This document shows, in pieces, positions 7,545 through 14,202 of a DNA stretch of 14,420 bases. Source of the DNA: Candidatus Dormiibacterota bacterium. Lineage in GTDB: Bacteria > Chloroflexota > Dormibacteria > UBA8260 > Bog-877. The position numbers were made by a program, and so were the translations under genes. The notes beneath the pieces were generated by a model. It worked only from the letters and a program-made list of their open reading frames with translations, made no database searches and was not told where the DNA came from. Every line of letters starts with the position of its first letter. Within the stretch, counting starts at the first letter, position 1. The stretch spans positions 9,179 to 23,598 of the forward strand of contig PLTL01000383.1 of NCBI GenBank assembly GCA_003164475.1, in the 5' to 3' direction.

Positions 7545-8510
7545 TCAAGGCCGGCCACCGTCGGTAATCCGGTCCAGCTCCGCCCAGTCCGCCCCGGTGG
7601 CGATCCAGGAGGCCGCCTTGACGTTCGCCACCACCTGCTCGGGCTGGGTCGCACCGGCGATCACGGATGACACCTGGCTTCGACCCAGCAGGGCTCCCAC
7701 CGCCACCTGCAGCAGCGAGATCTCCCGCTCGCCTGCGAAGCGCTCCAGCGCCTCAATCACGTCGAAATGGTGGGGGTCGGTGAGCACCGCAGCGAACTGG
7801 CCGTCGGCCAGCCGCGTTCCCGGCGGGGCCGGCCGGCCCCGCCGGTACTTGCCGGTGAGCATTCCGCTGGCGAGCGGGAAGTAGGGCAGCAGCCCCATCC
7901 CGAGATGGCTCAGGGCCGGAAGCAGCTCCCGCTCGATGTCGCGATGCAGCAGGCTGTACTCATCCTGGGCGGAGACGAACTCGGTGAGCCCCAGCGACTG
8001 CGCCGTCCAGTGGGCGTCGACCACCTGCCAGCCGGCGAAGTTGGAGCAGCCGATCCAGCGGACCTTGCCCTCCTCGACCAGCTGGTGCAGGGTACCGAGG
8101 GTCTCGGCGATCGGCGTGGCCGGGTCGGGCTGGTGCATCTGGTAGAGGTCGATCACCTCCACGTCAAGGCGGCGGAGGCTGGCCTCGACTGAGGCCCGGA
8201 TATAGGCCGGCGAGCCGCGCCGTTGCGAGGGGTCCTCGCCTGCCCTGGGCATCCCGAACTTGGTGGCGATCAGGGCTTGGTCACGGCGCCCTCGAAGCGC
8301 CCGACCCAGCAGCCGCTCACTCTCCCCCGCGCCGTAGGTGTCGGCGCTATCGAAGAGGTTGACTCCCTCCTCCAGGGCGGCGTCGACCACGGGCCGGACC
8401 GCCTCCTCGGGCATCCTCCGGCCGAAGTTGTTGGTGCCCAGCCCCACCACCGAGACCGAGGGACCCGCCACCCCCAGCTGCCGCCGTCCCAAGCCAGCTC
8501 GGTTCTCCAT
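7545..8510 (-). CDS. Aldo/keto reductase
   Basis: This 321-residue NADPH-dependent oxidoreductase has a TIM-barrel fold. The catalytic tetrad of the family is present: D54 and Y59 in NLFDSADTYGAGES, K84 in IATKFG and H126 in LYQMHQPD. GCSNFAGWQ and the C-terminal VIAGATQPEQVVANV, which contacts the cofactor, are also typical. It most resembles the YajO/Tas-like and potassium-channel-beta-like groups. The substrate cannot be told. The frame is open back to 8915, but the extra 135 residues are low complexity and run through the divergent promoter into the transporter operon. I therefore take ATG 8510 (GTG 8513 is a near equivalent). A weak purine-rich stretch lies about 10 bases upstream. It is first of a likely transcription unit with the dppA-like gene, 54 bases downstream. 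Confidence 0.93.
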   Translation of the reverse strand: MENRAGLGRRQLGVAGPSVSVVGLGTNNFGRRMPEEAVRPVVDAALEEGVNLFDSADTYGAGESERLLGRALRGRRDQALIATKFGMPRAGEDPSQRRGSPAYIRASVEASLRRLDVEVIDLYQMHQPDPATPIAETLGTLHQLVEEGKVRWIGCSNFAGWQVVDAHWTAQSLGLTEFVSAQDEYSLLHRDIERELLPALSHLGMGLLPYFPLASGMLTGKYRRGRPAPPGTRLADGQFAAVLTDPHHFDVIEALERFAGEREISLLQVAVGALLGRSQVSSVIAGATQPEQVVANVKAASWIATGADWAELDRITDGGRP

Positions 8511-8811
8511 CACAAGTCCCGCTCCCGCTGTCTGCCGGCCGCCATCACCGAGATGGTCGCAGAAGGTACCCGGCGACCGGGTGGAGGCGGCCCCGGCCGA
8601 GGACTGGTCCAGGAGGCCGGGCGTGGATGGGCGGCCGGGTCGTTGGCAAAGGCGCCCGCGGGCCGGTTCGGTCCGGTCAGGGCCAGGCCCCAGCCCCTCC
8701 GCTGCCTTCGGTCTGGCAAGATCTGACCCAACAGTGCTCGCGGCGGCTTGCCGCAGAGCACCGGAGGGTGGAATCGGTCGGGGTGAGGACCTGGGCGGGA
8801 GGAAGGTATTC
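8511..8811. promoter_or_regulatory. Divergent control region between the aldo/keto reductase and the ABC transporter operon
   Basis: These 301 bases separate two divergent start codons and must hold both promoters. I cannot assign convincing -35/-10 pairs. TTGGCA at 8643-8648 has no good partner at 17 bases. The clearest structure is the inverted repeat at 8734-8761 near the transporter gene. Open frames crossing the region are GC-driven shadows. Confidence 0.5.
8734..8761 (+). promoter_or_regulatory. 11-bp stem with one bulge in the leader of the amino acid transporter operon
   Basis: GTGCTC (8734-8739) pairs with GAGCAC (8756-8761). GCGGC (8740-8744) pairs with GCCGC (8750-8754) around a 5-base loop. 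A55-type single bulge (A at 8755) is the only break. It ends 50 bases before the ATG at 8812. It could be a repressor operator or an RNA hairpin in the 5' leader. The sequence does not decide between these. Confidence 0.4.
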
Positions 8812-9672
8812 ATGAGAAAGCAGCTGATCGCAGCCGGCGTCGGCGCGCTCCTGGTTGGGCTGGGCACGGTCGGTGGAGCAGGCCTGGGGACAGCCCTGGC
8901 CAGCTCGTCGGCCACGATCGCCGGTTGCGCCCCGGCCCAACTCCACCTCTACCAGCCGGGTCAGCTCACCGTCGCCACCGACAGCCCCGCCTACACCCCC
9001 TGGTTTGAAGGCAACATGCCCCGGAACGGGAAGGGCTTCGAGAGCGCGGTGGCCTACGCCATCGCCGCCCAGCTGGGCTTCACCAGGCACCAGGTGCACT
9101 GGACCATCGAACCCTTCGACAGCTCCTACGCCCCCGGGCCCAAGACCTTCGACTTCGACATCAACGAGATTACCGTCACCTCGGCCCGGGCCCAAGCGGT
9201 CACCTTCAGCGAGGGCTACTACAACGACCGCGAGGCGCTGATCACGGTCAAGGGAGACAAGATGGTCAAGGACCACTCCCCCCGCCAGCTCAGGCAGTAC
9301 GCGTACGGCGACCAGGTGGGCACCACCAGCCTCGCCTACATCGAGAGGAAGATCCGGTCCATCCAGACGCCGGCGGTCTACAACAACCTCAACGACGTGG
9401 CCTCGGCGCTGTCCGACCACACGATCTCCGGATTCGTCACCGACACCCCGACCGCCCAGTACATGGCCGCCTCCGGGGAGGTCAAGCACGGGGTCGTGGT
9501 GGGCCAGTTCCCCAGCACCGACGAGTTCTACGGATTGCTGCTCCAGAAGGGTGACCCGCTGGTGAGCTGCCTCGACAAGGCGATCACCGCGCTCAGGTCC
9601 GACGGCACCCTGAGGCGGCTCCAGACCAAGTGGCTGGGGATCTACGAGAAGATTCCCACCATCCAACCCTAG
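8812..9672 (+). CDS. Polar amino acid ABC transporter substrate-binding protein
   Basis: This 286-residue exported protein of the SBP family 3 (HisJ/GlnH-like) captures an amino acid outside the membrane for the permease encoded next. Residues 1-30 are a signal peptide: RKQ, a long hydrophobic stretch, then ALA at 28-30. A second possibility is lipoprotein processing at C39 (IAGC fits the lipobox), but it lies unusually far from the hydrophobic core. The family signatures LTVATDSPAYTPWF, GKGFESAVAYAIAAQLGF, FDFDINEITVTSARAQAVTFSEGYY and the late FYGLLLQKGDPLV are present. C39 and C253 could form the disulfide common in actinobacterial members. Start ATG 8812 has a strong Shine-Dalgarno (GGGAGGAAGG at 8797-8806). 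The open frame upstream to 8338 is not part of the protein. The ligand cannot be read from the sequence. Confidence 0.94.
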   Translation: MRKQLIAAGVGALLVGLGTVGGAGLGTALASSSATIAGCAPAQLHLYQPGQLTVATDSPAYTPWFEGNMPRNGKGFESAVAYAIAAQLGFTRHQVHWTIEPFDSSYAPGPKTFDFDINEITVTSARAQAVTFSEGYYNDREALITVKGDKMVKDHSPRQLRQYAYGDQVGTTSLAYIERKIRSIQTPAVYNNLNDVASALSDHTISGFVTDTPTAQYMAASGEVKHGVVVGQFPSTDEFYGLLLQKGDPLVSCLDKAITALRSDGTLRRLQTKWLGIYEKIPTIQP

Positions 9673-9695
9673 CCGGCGAAGGCGCAGGGCCACTG

Positions 9696-10616
9696 GTGTT
9701 CTCGGACCCCGGCCAGCCCGTCGAGGGGCCCCTGGTGATCCCGGGCGGCCCGCCGCTGGGCATCATGGGACCGGGGCCCCGCCGGCAGCCGCTCCGCGGG
9801 CGACGGGCGATCGCGGTCTCGGCCGTGAGCACGGTCGCCTTCCTGGGGCTGCTCGCGGCGCTGTTCTTCCTGGCGCCGGGCAGCGCCCAGGTGCGACGGA
9901 CCTTCTTCAATCTGCCCGATGCCCGGACCGCCTTCCTGGGAGATCCCCAGCACGGGATCTTCTCGGTGGGCGCAGCGTTCGTGCTCAACATCGAGATGTT
10001 CCTGGTCGCCGAGGTGCTGATCCTGATCCTGGCCATGGTGATCGCGGTGATCCGCCAGCTCCAGGGCCCGGTCCTCTTCCCGCTGCGGATGCTGGCAATC
10101 GCATACACCGACTTCTTCCGTGGGGTGCCTCTGATCCTGGTCATCTACGCGATTGGGTTCGGCGTCCCGGCGCTCAACCTGGCCGGAGTCTCGACCCAGA
10201 AAACCGTGGTCTACGGGCTGGTCGCACTGGTCCTCTCCTACTCCGCCTATGTCTCGGAGGTCTATCGGGCCGGGATCGAGTCCGTCCACCCCAGCCAGGT
10301 CGCGGCGGGCCGCTCGCTGGGGCTCTCTCAGTGGCAGTCGATGCGATCGGTGGTGATGCCCCAGGCGGTGCGACGGGTGATCCCCCCGCTGCTCAACGAC
10401 TTCATCAGCCTCCAGAAGGACACCGCCCTGGTCGCCGTCCTGGGGGTGATCGAGGCCAACCGCGCGGCGGGGATCGAGAGTTCGACCGACTTCAACTACA
10501 CCGGCTACACGGTGGCGGCGGTGCTCTTCCTGGCCCTGACGGTGCCCCTGGCCCGTTTCACCGACTACCTCATCGCTCGTGACCGGCGCAGGCGCCAGGC
10601 CACGACCGCCCGCTGA
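9696..10616 (+). CDS. Polar amino acid ABC transporter permease (HisM/GlnP family)
   Basis: This inner-membrane subunit forms the transport channel, probably as a homodimer since only one permease gene is present. From GTG 9696 it has 306 residues. A polar N-terminus of about 38 residues precedes a first helix at 39-60. After an external loop, helices lie at about 98-119, 141-158, 170-183 and 271-287. The HisM-type FRGVPLIL is near 141-148. The EAA loop that docks the ATPase is near 203-222 (AAGRSLGLSQWQSMRSVVMPQ region). The start is uncertain. GTG 9696 has AGG 7 bases upstream, while GTG 9735 has a better GAGG (9723-9726) and would remove 13 residues. The gap to the binding-protein stop is 23 or 62 bases. 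Its stop overlaps the ATPase start by one base. Confidence 0.93.
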   Translation: MFSDPGQPVEGPLVIPGGPPLGIMGPGPRRQPLRGRRAIAVSAVSTVAFLGLLAALFFLAPGSAQVRRTFFNLPDARTAFLGDPQHGIFSVGAAFVLNIEMFLVAEVLILILAMVIAVIRQLQGPVLFPLRMLAIAYTDFFRGVPLILVIYAIGFGVPALNLAGVSTQKTVVYGLVALVLSYSAYVSEVYRAGIESVHPSQVAAGRSLGLSQWQSMRSVVMPQAVRRVIPPLLNDFISLQKDTALVAVLGVIEANRAAGIESSTDFNYTGYTVAAVLFLALTVPLARFTDYLIARDRRRRQATTAR

Positions 10617-11386
10617 TGAACGTCGGCAAACCGCCCACCTCGGACCAGGCCCTGCGGCTGGAGGGGATCTACAAGTCCTTCGAGCGCAACCAGGTGCTGC
10701 GCGGGATCGACCTGGAGGTGGGATCCCACCAGGTGGTCTGCCTGATCGGAAGCTCGGGCTCAGGCAAGTCGACCTTGCTCCGCTGCATCAACCTCCTGGA
10801 GCCGGTGGACCGGGGCCGGGTCATCTTCTTCGGCGTGGACATCAGCGCCGCGGGCACCGATGTCAATGCGGTCAGGCGCCAGATCGGGATCGTGTTCCAG
10901 GCCTTCAACCTGTTCCCCCACATGACCGTGCTTCAGAACATCACCCTGGCCCCGATTCGGGTCCTCGGCAAGCCCCGCCGACAGGCTGAGGAGGAGGCCG
11001 ACGCGCTTCTCCGCCAGTTCGGGCTCTATGACAAGCGCAAGGAGTACCCAGACCGGATCTCGGGGGGTCAGCAGCAGCGGGCCGCGATCGCCCGAGCGCT
11101 GGCCATGCAGCCCCGGCTGATGCTGCTGGACGAGGTGACCTCGGCCCTCGACCCCGAGCTGGTGGCAGAGGTGCTCAACGTGATCCGGGCGCTGGCGGGG
11201 GCAGGCATGACCATGGTCATCGCCACCCACGAGATGGGCTTCGCCCGCGGCATCGCCAACCGGGTCTGCTTCTTGGACAACGGGGTGATCCTGGAGCAAG
11301 GCCCCCCGGAGCAGATCTTCCGGAACCCCCAGCAACCCCGTACCCAGCGATTCCTGCAGAGCATCACCGACGCTGGCCACCTCTGA
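10616..11386 (+). CDS. Polar amino acid ABC transporter ATP-binding protein (GlnQ/HisP family)
   Basis: This 256-residue cytosolic ATPase energises the importer. All nucleotide-binding motifs are intact: Walker A GSSGSGKS at 45-52, Q-loop Q95, signature ISGGQ at 148-152, Walker B LMLLDE at 168-173 with catalytic E173, D-loop SALD at 176-179 and switch H205. The sequence is closest to GlnQ/HisP-type proteins (NLFPHMTVLQNITLAP, ATHEMGFA). The start ATG at 10616 shares its A with the permease stop codon (TGATG at 10614-10618), so translation is probably coupled. It is the last gene of the three-gene transporter operon. A 359-base gap follows. Confidence 0.96.
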   Translation: MNVGKPPTSDQALRLEGIYKSFERNQVLRGIDLEVGSHQVVCLIGSSGSGKSTLLRCINLLEPVDRGRVIFFGVDISAAGTDVNAVRRQIGIVFQAFNLFPHMTVLQNITLAPIRVLGKPRRQAEEEADALLRQFGLYDKRKEYPDRISGGQQQRAAIARALAMQPRLMLLDEVTSALDPELVAEVLNVIRALAGAGMTMVIATHEMGFARGIANRVCFLDNGVILEQGPPEQIFRNPQQPRTQRFLQSITDAGHL

Positions 11387-11745
11387 GCCAGCCAGAGGCA
11401 ACCAGCTCTCATCGCCGCCGGCACCACCGCCGACGTCTGCCGCCGCCGTCGTCACGGTCGCGTTCGTCAGCGACAGTAGGCGGGTCCTCGGTCGGCTCGA
11501 AGAGCCGAAGGCGCCTGGCTCGCACAGCTCCCCTGCGGTGCCCGGTAGCTTCATCGTCCCCGGCTCTGAGGGCCACGAGCCGGCGGCGTCGGCCCTGCTC
11601 GGGCCCCGCGCTCACTTGACCCCAGCCTCAGCTGGACCAGAGCAGGCCGTGAGAGTGCCCGAGCGCGAGGTGATCAGCCTTGGAGCACGAAAATGGCGGG
11701 CATGCAGATCTCGGCGGGCGTCACCATCAGCCAGAGGAGGGCTCC
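11387..11745. other. Intergenic region after the ABC operon with a small hairpin, no recognisable gene
   Basis: The 359 bases between the ATPase stop and the next start contain no credible gene. The overlapping frames translate to Arg/Gly/Ala-rich sequence on both strands. A 7-bp hairpin at 11492-11508 is the only clear structure. A promoter for the downstream membrane protein gene should lie in the last 100 bases, but I cannot place it. Confidence 0.5.
11492..11508 (+). terminator. 7-bp hairpin with GAA loop, possible terminator of the ABC operon
   Basis: TCGGCTC (11492-11498) pairs perfectly with GAGCCGA (11502-11508) around GAA. It is about 105 bases after the ATPase stop and has no T-tract, so a terminator role is tentative. 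Confidence 0.3.
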
Positions 11746-12189
11746 ATGAAATTCGTCCACAACCCCCACCCCCGCGCCACCGCGATCCTGGAGGGGACCG
11801 CCAGGGGCCCGGCCAGGGTCCTGGACCAGCTGGACCGCAGCAATGCGATCAACCGCTTCAACTCCTGGCTGGCGGTGAAGATCACCGCCGGGGTGGGCAG
11901 CATGTGGTGCGCCTACGTGTTCGCCATCATCGCCCTGGTCGGGCTGCCCGCGGCGCTCAAGCCGGGTGGCGAGGGGATCATCGCCTGGATCGCCCAGACC
12001 TTCCTCCAGTTGGTCTTGCTGTCGATCATCATCGTGGGCACCAACATCCAGTCCGCCGCCGCCGACAAGCGGGCTCAGGACACCTACGCCGATGCCGAGG
12101 CGGTGCTCCATGAGGCGATGCAGATCCAGCAGCACCTCCAGGCCCAGGACGAGGCGCTCGATCGGCTGCTGGCCGCCCACCAGACCTGA
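11746..12189 (+). CDS. Small membrane protein, DUF1003-like, function unknown
   Basis: This 147-residue protein has two membrane helices, at about 48-70 (SMWCAYVFAIIALVGLPAAL) and 77-100 (IIAWIAQTFLQLVLLSIIIVG). A conserved-looking NIQSAAADKRAQDTYADAEAVLHEA follows, then a charged helical tail. The layout of two helices, with Trp in the first and Asn-x-x-x-x-Ala and Lys-Arg after the second, recalls DUF1003 proteins. I base this on resemblance only. The start ATG 11746 is firm: a strong Shine-Dalgarno, AGAGGAGG at 11733-11740, lies 5 bases upstream. It is flanked by gaps of 359 and 70 bases, so it is probably monocistronic or weakly linked to the SDR gene downstream. Function is not known. 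Confidence 0.85.
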   Translation: MKFVHNPHPRATAILEGTARGPARVLDQLDRSNAINRFNSWLAVKITAGVGSMWCAYVFAIIALVGLPAALKPGGEGIIAWIAQTFLQLVLLSIIIVGTNIQSAAADKRAQDTYADAEAVLHEAMQIQQHLQAQDEALDRLLAAHQT

Positions 12190-12259
12190 GCTGCCAGACT
12201 GGTCAGGGTCGAAGCAAGTCATCCCCGGCGAGGCCGGTGGGGAGCAGGAGGAAGCACAT

Positions 12260-13009
12260 TTGACTGGACGCGCAATTTTGGTCACAGGGGCCTCCAGGGG
12301 AATCGGCCGAGCCACCGCCAGGGCCTTCGCTGCCGCCGGCGACCGGGTGGCCGTGAACCACCGAGCCTCCGCCAGAGAGGCCGAAGAGCTGGTCTCGTCG
12401 CTGCCGGGCACGGGCCACCTCGCGATCCAGGCCGACCTCTCTGACCCCGAGCAGGCACGCCGGCTGGTGGAGCAGACCGTGGCGGGGCTGGGGGGTCTCG
12501 ACGTCCTGGTCAACAACGCCGGGGTGAGCATCCTCCACGACATCACCGACGGGGACTTCGAGGCCTGGCGCGAGGCCTGGGACCGCACCCTGGCGGTCAA
12601 CCTCAGCGGTCCCGCCTACGTCACCTACTGGGCGGTCCAGCAGATGCTGGGGACCGGCGGGCGGATCATCAACATCAGCTCACGGGGAGCGTTCCGGGGG
12701 GAGCCGGATCAGCCCGCCTACGGGGCCAGCAAGGCAGGTCTCAACGCCTTCGGCCAGTCCTTGGCCAAGGCCCTGGGCCAGCACGGGATCGCGGTGATGA
12801 CCATCGCCCCGGGTTGGGTTGCCACCGACATGTCCAACCAGGAGCTCAAGCGGCCTCGAGCGACCGACATCCTGTCCCAGAGCCCCTTCGGGCGGATCGC
12901 TCGGCCCGAGGAGGTGGCCGCCGCCGTGGTCTTCTTCGCCTCGCCCGAGGCAGAGTTCACCAGCGGGGCGGTGCTGGACATCAACGGCGCCTCATACCTG
13001 CGGACCTAG
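12260..13009 (+). CDS. SDR-family NAD(P)-dependent oxidoreductase (FabG-like), TTG start
   Basis: This 249-residue classical short-chain dehydrogenase/reductase has the cofactor motif TGASRGIG at 9-16 and NNAG at 85-88. The catalytic residues N114, S141, Y154 and K158 (YGASK) are all present. PGWVATDM near 181-190 and the C-terminal SGAVLDINGA are typical of FabG-like members. The substrate is not identifiable and a carbonyl reduction or alcohol oxidation is all that can be said. The start is TTG 12260: AGGAGGA at 12246-12252 lies 7 bases upstream and the translation from there begins TGRAILVTG, as in the family. The frame is open much further upstream, but that part overlaps the preceding membrane protein gene. 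Confidence 0.94.
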   Translation: MTGRAILVTGASRGIGRATARAFAAAGDRVAVNHRASAREAEELVSSLPGTGHLAIQADLSDPEQARRLVEQTVAGLGGLDVLVNNAGVSILHDITDGDFEAWREAWDRTLAVNLSGPAYVTYWAVQQMLGTGGRIINISSRGAFRGEPDQPAYGASKAGLNAFGQSLAKALGQHGIAVMTIAPGWVATDMSNQELKRPRATDILSQSPFGRIARPEEVAAAVVFFASPEAEFTSGAVLDINGASYLRT

Positions 13010-13024
13010 CTCGGTCGGGCCGAG
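13010..13024 (+). terminator. Small GC hairpin directly after the SDR stop
   Basis: CTCGG (13010-13014) and CCGAG (13020-13024) pair around a 5-base loop beginning on the base after the TAG stop. It is short and lacks a T-tract. It may stabilise the 3' end or help termination. Confidence 0.25.
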
Positions 13025-13188
13025 GAGCAGCCGAGCCGTCGTGGGCCCTGGACGCCCAGGCCTGATCTTCGGCAGGGGCCTGGTGCGCGTGCCTCCGCGG
13101 AGGTGGTGGGAAGTAGCGCAGCCGGCAGGAGTTTGGGAAAAGGGATACCGCCGGGTCCCGCGGGCGCACTGAGCCCCGATCCTGCGCC

Positions 13189-13209
13189 GGCGGCGCCGGT
13201 GGCGCCGTC
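13189..13209. terminator. GC-rich 9-bp hairpin between convergent genes
   Basis: CGGCGCC (13191-13197) pairs with GGCGCCG (13201-13207) around GGT. The stem extends by a G-T and a G-C pair to 13189 and 13209. It lies in the gap where the SDR (plus) and LLM (minus) genes converge. A bidirectional terminator is a reasonable guess, though no T-tract is present. Confidence 0.35.
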
Positions 13210-13254
13210 CGGGACCTGGCCGTGGCCCCTCCTCGTGCTCCACATAGGCCATCA

Positions 13255-13277
13255 CCCCGGCCGGTGGGACCGGGGGG
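13255..13277 (-). terminator. GC-rich hairpin downstream of the LLM oxidoreductase gene
   Basis: CCGGT (13261-13265) pairs with ACCGG (13269-13273) around GGG. A second block, CCCC (13255-13258) with GGGG (13274-13277), adds four pairs after a two-base bulge. It begins 26 bases past the LLM gene stop on the minus strand. A terminator role is possible. Confidence 0.35.
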
Positions 13278-13302
13278 GTTGCGAGCCCGGGCGGGCGAGG
13301 CC

Positions 13303-14145
13303 TCAGCCGCGGAGCGGTGGCCCTCGACGAACGATCTCGTCGACCTCGGATGCGGGCGGATTGCCGGGGGCGAAGGCCTCCAGCGCCCAGGTCACGCCGG
13401 CTTCATCCAGCTCGGCCACGGCTGCCGCGAGCCGGTCCCGGGGCTCAAGGGAGAGAGCCCAGGTCACCACCAGGTCGAACTTCGGAGGCGCACCACGATC
13501 GCCGAGGAGCCGGCGGATCTCGCGCACCTGTGTCGGATCCGGGCTCATCGACCGATTACCACCGGCAAAAATGGGGAAGAAGCCCTGGAGCCGAGCGGCG
13601 CGGGCCAGGGGTCGGCGGTGAGGCCATTCGCCCGCTCCCCAGATGGGGAGGGGCTGCTGGAGCGGGGGAGGAAGGAACGCGATGCTGGATACGGTGTAGG
13701 CCTCGCCGCGATGATCCACCGGCTCCCCGCTGAGCAGGTTCTGCAGCAGGCTCAGGGACTCGTCGAGGAGCCGTCCTCGGGAGACGGCAGAGGGGGCCTC
13801 CCCGAACGAGCTGAACTCGTGCCAGCCATCCTCACCCAGCCCGATGCCAACCGTGAGCCGCCCCCCGGAGAGCCGATCGAGGGAGGCGATCTGGCGGGCC
13901 AGTATCCAGGGCCGGCGGCGGGCCAGAGGAGTGACCATGGCTCCGAACCTGATCGTGCGGGTGGCGGTCGCGATCCCCGCCATGGTTATCCAGGGGTCGG
14001 CAACCGGCCGGCCCACACCGGCCAGGATGTGGTCCCAAAGGAAGAGGCCCTGCCAACCCGCCTCCTCCGCGGCCACGGCGAGCTCCACGACCCGCCCGGG
14101 ATCGGCGAACTCGTCGAAGGGGGGCAGGAATAGGCCAAAGCGCAT
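13303..14145 (-). CDS. LLM-class flavin (probably F420)-dependent oxidoreductase
   Basis: This 280-residue luciferase-like monooxygenase-fold protein has the usual opening [15 protein letters not shown] with [22 protein letters not shown] (19-40). [18 protein letters not shown] near 63-80, [17 protein letters not shown] near 89-105 and PIWGAGEW near 167-174 shape the cofactor pocket. Members use F420 or FMN. The [13 protein letters not shown] pattern and the likely lineage favour F420. The substrate is unknown. It is shorter than the common 300-350-residue members but appears complete. I take ATG 14145 because it begins exactly at the family's conserved N-terminus. The open frame continues to 14271, where it encodes the end of IlvD instead. 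GGGAG abuts the ATG too closely to act as a Shine-Dalgarno, and TACTGT 6-11 bases upstream suggests a leaderless mRNA. Confidence 0.92.
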   Translation of the reverse strand: MRFGLFLPPFDEFADPGRVVELAVAAEEAGWQGLFLWDHILAGVGRPVADPWITMAGIATATRTIRFGAMVTPLARRRPWILARQIASLDRLSGGRLTVGIGLGEDGWHEFSSFGEAPSAVSRGRLLDESLSLLQNLLSGEPVDHRGEAYTVSSIAFLPPPLQQPLPIWGAGEWPHRRPLARAARLQGFFPIFAGGNRSMSPDPTQVREIRRLLGDRGAPPKFDLVVTWALSLEPRDRLAAAVAELDEAGVTWALEAFAPGNPPASEVDEIVRRGPPLRG

Positions 14146-14150
14146 CTCCC

Positions 14151-14156
14151 ACAGTA
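14151..14156 (-). promoter_or_regulatory. Predicted -10 box of the LLM oxidoreductase gene (TACTGT)
   Basis: TACTGT on the minus strand lies at -11 to -6 relative to ATG 14145, fitting the TANNNT pattern that precedes leaderless start codons in actinobacteria. Its position in the degraded end of ilvD would make this a promoter newly exposed or retained at the junction. Confidence 0.4.
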
Positions 14157-14202
14157 TGTCCGGTCCGGTGGCACTGACGCCCGCCTGTCGACTGCCGCCC
14201 GG

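Noticed and set aside
8511..8915. N-terminal extension of the aldo/keto reductase frame
   Set aside because: The extra 135 residues are low complexity, cross the divergent promoter and overlap the signal peptide of the transporter binding protein. The family N-terminus starts at 8510.
8677..9693. 338-residue minus-strand open frame
   Set aside because: Exactly antisense to the substrate-binding protein, which has clear motifs and a strong ribosome binding site. The antisense product is Gly/Val/Leu-rich shadow sequence.
11966..12259. Upstream extension of the SDR frame
   Set aside because: It overlaps the membrane protein gene in another frame, whereas TTG 12260 has a well-spaced Shine-Dalgarno and the family N-terminus.
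13092..13103. 12-bp perfect palindrome CCTCCGCGGAGG
   Set aside because: Perfect but without a loop, in a very GC-rich gap. Such palindromes are expected by chance at this base composition, and nothing places it at a promoter.
13108..13175. tRNA-like opening (GGGAAGTAGCGCAGCCGG) in the gap after the SDR gene
   Set aside because: No T-loop consensus (GGTTCGAATCC type), no matching acceptor stem and no anticodon stem could be found downstream.
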